A program made the translations under genes and the position numbers. DNA of 64,000 bases from Reticulitermes speratus (taxonomy: Eukaryota; Arthropoda; Insecta; Blattodea; Rhinotermitidae), in the NCBI GenBank assembly GCA_021186555.1, contig JAJKFL010000031.1, forward strand, positions 20,180,487 to 20,244,486, given 5' to 3'. The notes below the pieces were generated by a model that saw only the letters and a list, made by a program, of their open reading frames with translations, was not told the origin of the DNA and searched no databases. Of the stretch, positions 36,878-47,272 are shown piece after piece. Every line of letters starts with the position of its first letter. Position 1 is the stretch's first letter.

Positions 36878-37025
36878 GTCCGTGCCATGGCTAAGGCGCT
36901 TATTCGCCGTGATTTCACCGCGTTGGTTCGGGGTTCGAACCCAGACTATTACATGTGGGATTTGTGGTGAATAAAATGGCTTTGGGACAAGTTTTTCTTC
37001 GAGAATTTCGGTTTGAGTCTTGTCT
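36878..37025 (+). mobile_element. SINE family E
   Basis: The head gtgccatggctaaggcgc (A box) is followed by a B box ggggttcgaaccca and the body gtgggatttgtggtgaataa, then gggacaagtttttcttcgag. The copy is old and 3'-truncated. Confidence 0.85.
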
Positions 37026-37344
37026 GAATCATTTCTCCAACAATCCATACACATATTTTGTGTAATCTTACCAGTTGCTACTGTCCTTAAGTAACACATT
37101 TAAAAAGGAAGAATAATTTATTATCGTGTAATTTCTTCTCCTTCTTAGGCTATTCAACAAATCGTTTAAATTTAGTACCTTGTATAGCATGAATTGAGGA
37201 GGTTACTGTAGCAGTAGGTTTATAGACTCACATTCTGGAAGTAATCCTGTAGTTGTATTTAAACATTCTGTGAGGCTTCTATATTTAAAACACAGAATGT
37301 ACCTTCATCAACTTATGCCCCTTCACATATGTCATACATCACCC

Positions 37345-37383
37345 ACAGATTTGTTTCGAGCTTAATCAAGCAGTCATCAGTGT
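37345..37383 (-). other. Hammerhead-like motif
   Basis: Minus strand: an exact CTGATGA (37374-37380), a GCTT-gatt-AAGC stem II flanked by unpaired C/T bases, and GAAA (37354-37357). ACA/TGT could start stem I. The stem III palindrome is missing. Confidence 0.45.
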
Positions 37384-37496
37384 CATCGTATATTACGGGA
37401 ATAACTGCCCATATTATTCATGTATTATTGATATTTAAATTGTTTGTAATAAATATTGAAAAGTATGTAAAATACACACTCTTTTTTGGATCCATG

Positions 37497-37556
37497 CCAT
37501 TTTCTTTTATTATCCTATTATGTTGTCACTTCTAATAGGATAATAAAAGAAAATGG
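37497..37556. repeat. Perfect 24-bp hairpin
   Basis: Two identical 24-base arms in inverted orientation (37497-37520 and 37533-37556) around a 12-base loop, about 120 bp from the motif at 37345. The exact arm match suggests recent origin or gene conversion. Confidence 0.9.
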
Positions 37557-38813
37557 AATTGCTGCTGCTCACGATAGACCACTTATGCCTTCCGCGTCCA
37601 GTCCGTAGCCTTTTCAGTATACCTACATAACTGTCCTGGCTCGTTACATCTTATTAATGGGGGAAAAGTTCATAGATTTTAGAGCCACTAATGAAAAGTG
37701 CACTCAAATTCATTTTGAATGACAGGATGCAGTAACTTCATTTACTACTGTGATTTATACCTGCCTGAAATTAGCTCTTATTCTTTCAATTTATTGAAAA
37801 TTTTCGTTAGTGTGATACGAAGTTAAATTACAGTCACCCTGTTTCGCATTGGTTTACAGTGATCTTTCGCATCCTGTCTTTCGTGCCAGGTGGAAGTTGT
37901 GTCGTCATTCTCTCGTTTCTCGTGTTTGGCGAGAAATGAATGTTGATGGGGCAGTATGGAGAGGGGATTAGTGAAGAAGTATTTCGGTGATGTGCCCGCA
38001 TTTCGCTGCAATATAATGTTTTCAACTGCGGTGTGTATTTACGTGTATTTCATTGCAATATAATCTTTTCATTTGCAGTGTCTTTTCTTTATGCAGTTTT
38101 ACTTTTACTTCTTAACACGTAATGAAACTTTAGGAGTGTTCCAAGCCATGTTTTCATAACTTCAAACATCGTAAGTTTCAAGAACAGCAATGGTTAACTC
38201 GTAAGTGCTCGCGTTATGTGAAACATTTCTCCAACATCAGGCTATGCACCATGTTAGTATTGTAAGTGGTGTGTTCCTTCAGTGTCTGCGAACGTAGCAT
38301 GCCTTTTATTAAGTTATATTCTTTTGACATAACGTTCAATAACAGGTGCGTGACCTTGATGCCTGTACAAAGGAGTGATATCGCGGCTGCCATATTGGTG
38401 TGTTATCGGTAGTAACGGATTGTGTGCCTCTAGTGTTTTGAGAATGTGCCGGTTCTGTAATCGTATTCTTTACAGGCGGACAAAATAAAAATACATTTTT
38501 AGTTGTGTGTCATATGTTCGACATGTTCAAGATATTCTGACTGGAACCTTGAATGACCATTATATACCACTGCGTCTGGTTTTCAGCATATGCAAAGTTT
38601 CAGCGGGTCCTGTGTAAAGTCTGCGGACACCGGTGAGTGGCAGTATTACTTTATAGAATTACGCATGTTATCTAGATACATTACACATGGTGTGTCACGC
38701 TGTTCAGCATTGTTTCTCAACCGGTGGGGCACGTCCCAATGGAGGACTTTATTTTCGGCTGAGAGGAATGTAAGACATGGAAAATACGACCTCCCGTCAA
38801 TAATTAAGTAAAA

Positions 38814-39103
38814 GAGGTAAAGCAATCCCATTACAGGCCTGGACAGGCCCTTAGGGTTCCAGGAGGTTGATGCTCCCAGATTTCTAGACAATCGGCACAT
38901 GAAGGTGGTAAGGTTGTCAACCCTACGCACCGGCCGCCTTTACCCCCCAGGAAATACTCCTAGTATTCATTTCTGTTAGAGTGTGAGTCGACCCCAGGGC
39001 CATAGTGCGACCGAAACGATTATGTCAATGAAAAATTCCAATTACACCATCGGGAATCGAACCCGCGACCTTCCGGCTTGTAGCGCAATGCCTCAACCAA
39101 CTA
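38814..39103 (-). mobile_element. SINE family C
   Basis: On the minus strand a decayed head with gcattgcgctacaagccgg and a B box gggttcgattccc. It is followed by tttttcattgacataatcg, then a shared-domain segment (ggtaaaggcggccggtgcg), then a C-specific part (gattgtctagaaatctggg) and the tail gggattgctttacctctttt. Likely TSDs are taattaagtaaaa (38801-38813) and taattagtataaaa (39104-39117). Confidence 0.88.
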
Positions 39104-39117
39104 TAATTAGTATAAAA

Positions 39118-40097
39118 CTAAAATGCACATAAGTATGAAAATGTAACTTTTTGGAAAATGAAATTTTATTTTTACTGTGGTTAGAAATACCGTTTCATGT
39201 CAGGGTGATTACGGGGTGTAAGGCATAAAGGTTGTTGATTACTGTATAGGCATCTTGAATTACATGCGGTGTCTTCCGCTGCTTTCCTTCATATATTAAG
39301 AAATTTGTCCTATGGTGTTTTCTTCTGACCGGGCATTACATTAAACTTATGGTACCATAACATGTATAAACCTGTTATGCTCTTCGTAACCGAAAGATAC
39401 ACACACTTGGTGAAAGGTAATACTCGAATAAACGGAAGTTTGAAGTTTTACAGGTACTTATTGACATGTAACTCAATAAAGGCAATAGTCGGACAGATTT
39501 AAATTTTCCTAACTAAACCTTGTTGTGCTTACCACAGTATGATTTCGAATATGGCTGTATTTGCAGTGTATTTATGACTGACAGGATAGCGGAGTAATTT
39601 CCTTTACCAAATTAAACCTCTAACAGTCATAACACATTATCGCAGTCACCACCATAGATTAATTAGTACATGGTGTAACACGTCTCTAATATATGTGATT
39701 TTACAGTTTCCAAGTAGGACCAGTATTTGACAAATTCAACAGTTAAGTGTTAATTTTAGTGTGGAATGTGTAGTAAAAGTACTTGCGTTTTACCAAACAT
39801 CACTGCTCTGATGAACCAAAATTACAGACTGGGCACTTTGTGTACCGAGTAATAACCTATAGACCACACGCGCACATCAGAGGAATATGCAACAGCAAAC
39901 AGGTCAGACGATAGAGATGCTGTGTGCAAAAACATGGGGACACCAGTGACACAAGACGGCAGAGTAAACATCTGAGAAATTCAGTGTTGAGGACAAGAGA
40001 AAGTGAAGTGTAAATTTTATGTACAGTACAGTTGTAGGGTCACTATCTGCATCACGGGTATATTGTGTGTACGGTTTTGTTAAGAGTGCCTTGATAA
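39118..40097. other. No gene recognised
   Basis: AT-rich, with short frames only. Confidence 0.4.
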
Positions 40098-40394
40098 TAC
40101 AGTATTTAATCCAACAGTTGCACAATAAACAACCGTTTGTCACTTTACGATGTGCCTCCTACATCTTTCGACCCCTACATGGCCATCCTCAGGGAGGTCT
40201 CCGACAAAGGAATACAGTAATACCAGATTCTGTTAAAAATGTGCGTATGTGGAGTCAGAATCTGCCATTATTTTATTTCTTCGTTAGAGGTCTCTCTGAG
40301 GGTGGCCATGTAAGAGGCCGAAACATGTAGGAGGCACATCGTAAAGGACAAACGATTGTTTTTGATTGTGCAGCTCTTGCATTAAATGCTGTAT
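40098..40394. mobile_element. Fold-back element with a hammerhead-like motif in each arm
   Basis: Arms of about 105 bp (40098-40200 and 40287-40394) match at roughly four in five positions, with a small inner repeat cagattctg / cagaatctg between them. Minus motif at 40165-40198: CTGAGGA, T, GGCC/GGTC stem, GAAA, GATGTA, with CCTCC/GGAGG forming a perfect 5-bp stem I. Plus motif at 40291-40337: CTGAGGG, T, GGCC/GGCC stem, GAAA, ACATGT, A, with GTCTCT/GGAGGC as a wobble-containing stem I. Both arms keep pairing while differing in sequence. Confidence 0.75.
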
Positions 40395-40567
40395 GAGCTG
40401 TCTATTGCACGGAATATTGCAAACATAGAACTGGACTTTTATAAATTAATTCTAAATACCCTGTTACCTGTCAAGCAATGAACCGTTGCGGCATTGCGGG
40501 GATTGGAGTTTCTAACAGCGGCGGTGATGAACATTTACGTCTCCTGTGATAAGACACATTGTCGATT

Positions 40568-40743
40568 GGTAAACAGTTACCGACGTTTCGGAAGATCTTG
40601 CACCCTCAGACTTGGGCCTTTGCAGTCCAAGAAGGTGTGGGGTAGACTGCACAGACCCTGACTACCGAGGCAGCAGGCTATTCCGGAACCTAACTACGAG
40701 TATTTTTAAACTCAACAAAACATCGTTGAGTTTAAAAATGCTC
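40568..40743 (-). other. Subfamily 2 motif followed by a 19-bp hairpin
   Basis: Minus motif at 40612-40568: CTGAGGG, T, an AAGA/TCTT stem, GAAA, ACGT, C, then GGTAACTGTTTACC. Next to it, 40698-40716 and 40725-40743 form a 19-bp hairpin with one mismatch and an 8-base loop. Confidence 0.55.
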
Positions 40744-41830
40744 AAACATTGAAGGTTACTGTTTTTAATTTATCGGAATTTCCGATAGTGTTTTTTAATA
40801 CCTTTACATCCCTCACGTTGTTAAAACTTAAAAATTAATGTAAATTTAAGCTATAGGTACTGAATATGTAATGGAATATGGCATGTTATCTGTTTGTCAG
40901 TCAGCCTGCCGTTGACTAGACAGAAGGGGGGGGGGGGAGAGAGTCCAGTATAACGTATTAAACATGTGATACGAGTAGCAGTGTAATATTTTACCTTGGA
41001 TCCGGCGCTCGTAGTGACATGTTTGTGTGAACTGCTCGTAGAGTTCTGGAAGAAGGGTCCAATACACATTTCATCTGTCTGGCTGGCAGATTCTGCATTT
41101 TGAAGTTAATAGTCACGCAGTCGGTCAACAAATCCTTGCTTTGTGGAGTCAGAAGGTTCTTAACATCATAGCATTGAGCCAAATGAATCCAATCTCAGCC
41201 TCAACCCACTATTTCTTTAGGATCCATTTCAATTTTATACTCCATTATATATGTAGGTTTCCTACATGATCGCACCGAATTTAATTAGGGGTTCACTGAC
41301 CCAACTTTGTGTCACTTTTTCAGTTTGTTCTACGAGCCACGTGTCAAGTCTGTCGGGTCCTTAAACTCTGTACTGTAGTGTCTGATGAACACTGAAGCTG
41401 CTAATTATGTAACTTCCCTATCGCAGTCTCACTCCGTGTATAAGACCAAATATTCTCCTCAGCCCATTAGCCTGAAGCACTCTCATTGCCTGTTCCTACA
41501 TTACACATAGAAAAGACCTAAAACCTACACAGAACAGCAGGAAAAATTGTAATTAATAAAACCCTTCTCTTTTCACTACAGTTTATGGCGTTTTATGGTG
41601 TCTTAATTCATTACCGTTATAGGTTTTTGCACGGTAATTATGAATAATCCCAAAAGAGAAAGTTTCGTTTGTTACTGCCCTTATCGAGTAATTGCAATCT
41701 GTACTATTTTGAAATAATTTATGAACTGGCCTATTATGACATTCCGTGCTGATCGTGCAGTCTGTAGACCAATTTAAATTTCATTTTCAGGCTAAATTCT
41801 TTACTACCTTCTGTACAGTTCCCGTGTCTT
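40744..41830. other. No gene recognised
   Basis: A G run lies at 40926-40938. No exon or element was recognised. Confidence 0.4.
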
Positions 41831-41835
41831 GCTTT

Positions 41836-42067
41836 TTTTTTTAATGGCTTGACAACCCCTTGGGGGCCTAGGCCGCCGCATTTCGAGGCTTCACGATCAC
41901 ACTCAGACACAACACACTCAGTAGGACTCCTCTGGACGAGGGACCAGCTCGTCGCAGAGACCTCTACCTGACAACACACAACACTCACAAGAGACAGACA
42001 TCTATGCCGTCCGCGGGATTCGAACCCACAATCCCAGAAAGCGAGCGGCCGTAGACCCACGCCTTCT
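41836..42067 (-). mobile_element. SINE family D, 5'-truncated
   Basis: The minus-strand body matches the copy at 8844 through gtctctgcgacgagctggtc, with a B box gggttcgaatccc (about 42019-42031) and gcgtgggtctacggccgctc. About 30 bases of the head are missing. TSDs tgtcttgcttt (41825-41835 and 42068-42078) are exact, so the truncation happened at insertion and not by later loss. Confidence 0.9.
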
Positions 42068-42321
42068 TGTCTTGCTTTACAGTTTTTATTTTATCAATAA
42101 ATGGAAAACAGCATATGACAGTAGCAGATATATTCCATTAAATTCCAATCACGTCTTCAACTTTCACAATGATATATTCTAAAGCCAAGTTTAATAACAG
42201 TGCCGGTAAAGTTTTACAAGGTTTCAAGCCATTATGAGTACGAAGTGTTTAAGTTGTATATTAGCTTAACTGTGCGGAAGATAAAATGCTTAATTAAGCA
42301 CTACCTCGAAAAGACTTGCAT

Positions 42322-42432
42322 ATAGGAGAGTAGAGCTATAGCTCCGGTCTTCTTGGGCACTAGAAGGAACTCAGAAGTAAACTGCACGTCCCGACCGCTT
42401 TATCTTTACGGAAAGAGCCCCCCCCCCCCCTC
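42322..42432 (-). mobile_element. SINE central-domain fragment (family A/B)
   Basis: On the minus strand gataaagcggtcgggacgtg, then gagctatagctctactctcc match the shared domain. A run of about 12 C lies at 42418-42430 at its edge. Confidence 0.65.
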
Positions 42433-42636
42433 CAGTACTCACTCGATAGGACACTGAGTAAAGTACTTGGAGGAACTGTCCGTAATATCGCTCACTGTTG
42501 CTGCATGAGATTAGCGATATGCTGTAACAAAGGTCCAGGGATGTTTTTCTAGTGTGGGTAAAATATCTTCAACAGCTGTTTAATTGTTCCTGCCTATATT
42601 CATGCGAGTTATGGATCTAGGTATTGTAGTTTGACG

Positions 42637-42687
42637 CTGAAGATGTAGGCAGCAAGCTGTTTCGAAACGTTGGTAAGGAATTACCAA
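42637..42687 (+). other. Hammerhead-like motif, subfamily 2
   Basis: CTGAAGA (42637-42643), T, a long stem II centred on CAGC-aa-GCTG, GAAA (42664-42667), ACGT, T, then GGTAAGGAATTACC (42672-42685). Confidence 0.55.
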
Positions 42688-43185
42688 TCGAAATGCGGGC
42701 ATATCCCAGAAGACCTGAATCTTCAACAACACCTGAGAAACTCAAACCTCGGAACACGTGGTGTAGTTCCCTGCATGCCTTTGACGTGTTAAAAATCAAA
42801 CGGTGCAGCTGTGCTGTCACTAATTAGTGAACATTCCTAACGACGCACTTCAGATCAGCTCACGACGTCCCAGAAGCTGATCACATCACAGTGGCCGTGT
42901 GCTGAGGAACAAAAGGTAACCCGTCCACCCGGACGGCAGCAGGGCGCTCGCGTGGCGCCTACTTATTAGGCATTCAACTACAGGGCTAACGGCGATTGTG
43001 ACTATTTGTCGGTTTTTTTGAAGTCTCTAATTCCGCTCTCAGGTCGGTCCCATAAAATATGAGCATAGTCGCCACCTCTTGCAGCCCTAAATACTTGTCA
43101 TCTGTATTCATCTGCAGTTACATTCGAGGCTGTACAAATTTTACATTTAAAACAGCTTCATTAAGAAACCCAAGAATCAATCACA

Positions 43186-43480
43186 GAAGCATTATAGTGA
43201 CTAGGCTGTCAGATGGACGGCCGAGGAATCATGGTTCGATTCCCGGCAGGGCCACGGAATTTTTCTCTTCTTTAAAACTTGTAGACCGGCACTGAGGCCC
43301 GCCCAGGTTCCTGTTCAGTGGATATACCTACAGGGGTTTTATTCCCTGGGAATAAGTCGGCCGGAACGTGAAGCTAACCACTTACGTATATACAGTGTCG
43401 AGGTCAATAATTAGTGGAGCTGTATCTCTTCTCCACCCATATGACATGTCGTGTACAGGGATAATTTTACCTTTGGGTTT
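43186..43480 (+). mobile_element. SINE family B, full-length
   Basis: The head tatagtgactaggctgtcag is followed by a B box ggttcgattcccg and the linker gaatttttctcttctttaaa, the shared domain (cggccggaacgtgaagctaa), and a tail attttacctttgggttt. TSDs are aagaatcaatcaca (43172-43185) and aagaatcagtcaca (43481-43494). Confidence 0.93.
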
Positions 43481-43520
43481 AAGAATCAGTCACATGTTTC
43501 TCGTTACGTCAGTTCCTGAT

Positions 43521-43975
43521 GAGAACGTTTGAAATGTAGAAGTGCCGGACTGTATCAGAACGTTTGAAATGTAGAAGTGCCGGACTGTATGAGAACGTTT
43601 GAAATGTAGAAATTCCGGACTGTATGAGAACGTTTGAAATGTAGAAGTGCCGGACTGTATGAGAACGTTTGAAATGTAGAAGTGCCGGACTGTATGAGAA
43701 CGTTTGAAATGTAGAAGTGCCGGACTGTATGAGAACGTTTGAAATGCAGAAGTGCCGGACTGTATCAGAACGTTTGAAATGTAGAAGTGCCGGACTGTAT
43801 CAGAACGTTTGAAATGTAGAAGTGCCGGACTGTATCAGAACGTTTGAAATGTAGAAGTGCCGGACTGTATGAGAACGTTTGAAATGTAGAAATTCCGGAC
43901 TGTATCAGAACGTTTGAAATGCAGAAGTGCCGGACTGTATCAGAACGTTTGAAATGTAGAAGTGCCGGACTGTAT
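43521..43975 (+). repeat. Minisatellite, 13 x 35 bp
   Basis: Thirteen exact-length 35-bp units with four variable sites. The first base is G or C; position 18 is T or C; and two units (3 and 11) carry aattcc instead of agtgcc. Neighbouring units share variants, as expected from block duplication. The array starts 26 bp after the TSD of the SINE at 43186. The first unit is preceded by ctgat, giving CTGATGAGAACGTTTGAAA across the boundary. Confidence 0.98.
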
Positions 43976-44234
43976 TAGAAACGAAATTATGATGGCAAGC
44001 AACTGAGATTTTTCTACACCTCTTAACCTACGAGCAGATCCTTAAGATGCAAACACTTTTTTCCCCCTTTTTTTCGATTTTCTCCGCATTCTTGCTGCAG
44101 CGCTTTTAGCAACGATGTCGCAAATTTCGTGTTAACTTTTCTGTGTTCTTGTCTCAGAGAGTTCTGTTTATGGAAACTGTTCTCTGTCCAGAGAATTATA
44201 AACAATTTATACATCAAATTCAGCAACAATTAAG

Positions 44235-44785
44235 AGTCAAACACAACCATTTATTGTAAAAACCACAACTACAGCTACATATGTCAGCTTAATTTAAGCC
44301 ATTCTCATGCTTTATACCTTCATACAGAGAGAAAATCTCATCAAATATGTGCGTTATTTGATTATCAAAAATTGAGAACTCAATTTTCGGTATGTTCTGT
44401 ATGACATGTTTTTAATTAGATTTAAAAATTATATTTAAAAGAACTTTGTTAGAATGCATATCATTGTGATGGCTTATAGGTGTGTTAAACTTTTTTGTAT
44501 AGAAGAGCAAGCTACGTATTGAGCAATTTTAACATATCTCTCAAGCCATCAAAATTATGTGTATTTTAACAAAGTTCTTTTAAGTCTAATTTTATAATGT
44601 AATTATAAACTTATCACATAGGACGTACTGAGAACTGAGATTTCAGTTACTGATAAATAAAGTACACAGTTTTTATGTGTTTTTATCTCTGCTTGATTGT
44701 AAACGGCCTAATGATGATTTAAATTGAGCTGAAACTTGTAGCCGTAATTGCGATGTTTACAGTAAATTGTCGTGTTGGGCGGATA
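44235..44785. mobile_element. Fold-back element with hammerhead-like termini
   Basis: Outer arms (44235-44310 and about 44703-44785) are inverted copies. Minus 44310-44269 reads ATGAGAA, T, GGCTTA-aat-TAAGCT, GA, ACATATGTA. Plus 44703-44745 reads CTAATGA, a weak stem II, GAAA, CTTGTA, with ACGGC/GCCGT as a perfect 5-bp stem I. An inner pair of arms (44414-44475 and 44542-44604) forms a second long hairpin. Downstream of both motifs the arms share tttacaataaatggttgtg or close variants. Confidence 0.65.
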
Positions 44786-45796
44786 ATTACTGATCGCTTT
44801 GCTTGCATAAAAGCAAGAGGATGACCCAAATTAAGTTAACTTATACATACATCACATATATTTATTTCCACTGGGTAACTGAACTAATCTCCCGTAGTAA
44901 AGCTGTTGGAGTGTGAAGCTGACGACTTTCCTGGTTTCATTTCCGCAGTCACAACGGTTTGGATTAGGCGAGAAAGCTTTCGTTTGATCTTTCCGTTAAT
45001 TGTTAAACGCTATAGCACTCGACTCTATGTAGTCTGAGATATTGGTAGCATCATTACATACACTCTAAATGCCCAAACAGAAATAAGAATATTTGGAGTG
45101 CAACCTCCACATACGTGTACTCCCCCACTTCATGTTGCTGATCACAATACCTTGAAAACAACAAAAATTTATTGTGCATTTCACTACTCATATTTTCGTA
45201 TCAACATTTATCATGATTTGAAACTTCTACAACCGCGCACTGTTAAACTTTGCAATATTTGTAATTGCACGCACTCTGCATACTGAACACATCCTTGGTT
45301 ACTTGCAAAGGGCGAAATATCTACTTGGCTATTTCTGGAACATCTTAAATGCTAATTTGAAAAAATATAATCCATCACAATCGAGTACGCCTTGCGTTCA
45401 CAGTCGATTACCCGCTACTTAAAAACACACCATTTGATTTATTATGGGTTTTGTTATTTTTTTTAATTACCGAAGTAAAAGGAACCTCACTGGGGGCGTC
45501 TCAGAAGCCGCACGTTCGTACTGCTGTCTTTGCAAATGTCAGCAGCCGTTCGTCAAGGCAGTGCCAAACCTAACAATACAAGCTTAGGAGTGTACTATGC
45601 CTCCAGGTTGAGTTACCGTCAAAAGAATACGGCTCTTCTTGTGTTACTTAACGTCAGTGTTTCAACAATAGAAATTACATGGCGAATTAGGTTGCAGAAG
45701 GATTTTTTTTTTGTTAACAGTTAAAAGATTTCGAACGGAGTGGTCATTGTCAGTTTCAAAGTATTATCCCATCTTCCGGCGCCGGAATATCGTTGT
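44786..45796. other. No gene recognised
   Basis: Short frames only. Nothing repetitive was noted. Confidence 0.4.
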
Positions 45797-46093
45797 CAGT
45801 ACAGTAACTAGGCTACTGGCTGGGCAACACCGGGTTGGATTCACTGCAAGGGCAAGACAGTTTTTTCTTCTATAAAACATACAATCCGGCTCTGGGACTC
45901 GCCTAGCCTCCTATTCAATGGATACCGAAGTAGGCCTACTTTCCCGAAGGTGAAGCGGCCGGGACGTGAAGTTGAGCATTTACCTCCATCTACTCATCCG
46001 TATCTAGAGTCGAGGTTAAGAATGAGTGGAGCTATGCCTTTACTCCGCTTCTGTGCCTTCATGGCGCAGCTAAGAAAACTTTACATTTTATCC
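45797..46093 (+). mobile_element. SINE family B
   Basis: The head cagtaactaggctactggc is followed by a decayed B box, the linker cagttttttcttctataaaa, the domain gtgaagcggccgggacgtg, then gtcgaggttaagaatgagtg and a tail aactttacattttatcc. No TSD was found. Confidence 0.85.
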
Positions 46094-46877
46094 CTTCGTT
46101 CTCCTGGAAGGACGTAAAGCTGACCTCCTTAAGGTCAAGGACGGTATCAGCGCTCAGACCTAGATCCAAAGTGGGTATGTCTCAAGTATGAGCCAGACTT
46201 CTTATACCTGCGATAGAAAACATTTGCGGTTTAGCGTCTGATAGAACGTTCCTTACAATTCACCATCTTACCAGTGAATAAGGAATAAAATTCTCGTCTG
46301 AAAGGATTATAAAGCTTATTTCATTAAAAGCGGGCCTATATTAAATCGTTATATGCCATGTATGTTACCAAATGACATTCACCACCTTGAACTTACTTGC
46401 TTGAATTTCGTAACTGTCTGACTGGGCCCCATTTTGCACTCTAATGCGACTTGCCGGATGTCAGCTGGAATCCGACGGAAGACCCTGTATATGGTGTGTC
46501 GATTTGAGCAAGTGATGGGTTATGAGGTGCAGTTTACTTAATGTGTTGATTTTCGTTTTTAAATAGTAAACGTAACTCCGACATTGGAAATGAGCGTAGT
46601 TCCCATGAATATCCTATCGGACTGCTCTCTGCCTGAAGAGGTTAAACGTAAATTGTGTAACAGTGTAACAAGGCCTCGTGACATATTTTAACGCTGTTTT
46701 TCGTTGTTGTCCACACATGAGAAGTTACAAAACTATTTGTTTCATATTCTATATTGCATGTAGTGTGTATGTTGTTCTTTCTTGCTTGTGAATACGGTGC
46801 AGAAAAACTGGCCAAAATGTCATAACGATTCAATATTTCAAGGCAGTCTTTGTTCTGGTTTTCATTAGTTTCTTCAG

Positions 46878-47067
46878 GAAATACCGAGTTACTGCCTTAT
46901 ATACATCCCGATTATCTCTTTCGAAATTCTAAATTTACAGCTATTAGTGGTCATGTTCGGTCCTTTTCAGAAGCTCTGAATTTGAAATACCTGGATCAAT
47001 TTACAAGTAGTGGCTTTGCTCACGAGCTTATAGACTTACACAAGGCAGAACTAATCAGTTATATGTG
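46878..47067 (+). CDS. Candidate internal exon of an unrecognised host gene
   Basis: A 190-bp open segment preceded by a pyrimidine tract ending tttcttcag (acceptor at 46876-46877) and followed by the donor gtaatt at 47068. The peptide starts NTELLPYIHPDYLFRNSKF, continues SGHVRSFSEALNLKYLDQF, and ends GFAHELIDLHKAELISYM. Its composition is protein-like and no other frame stays open. It begins with two bases of a split codon, while the exon at 22007 ends with two bases, so the two cannot be directly consecutive. They are either separated by another exon or belong to different genes. The family is not recognised. Confidence 0.5.
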
Positions 47068-47224
47068 GTAATTTACGGGCACTTAAAATGTACGATCCTT
47101 TTAAACTGTTGTGCATTGACATGTGAGTAGTAGGATGTACAAGTGGTCAATTCTGTGACGAAGCTATAGCCTACATTGACGGTGCTTTGGGCATTTCACT
47201 ATTCTGTAATGTGACTCAGCAAAT

Positions 47225-47225
47225 C

Positions 47226-47269
<44 letters not shown>

Positions 47270-47272
47270 TTA
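47225..47272 (+). repeat. TAT microsatellite
   Basis: About fifteen trinucleotide units with one interruption. Confidence 0.95.

Noticed and set aside
41734-42060. A 108-codon minus-strand open frame
   Set aside because: It is a translation of the SINE family D copy.
43521-43975. Regular 35-bp repeats as a CRISPR array
   Set aside because: Units are head-to-tail with no spacers, and the context is an insect genome, so this is a minisatellite.
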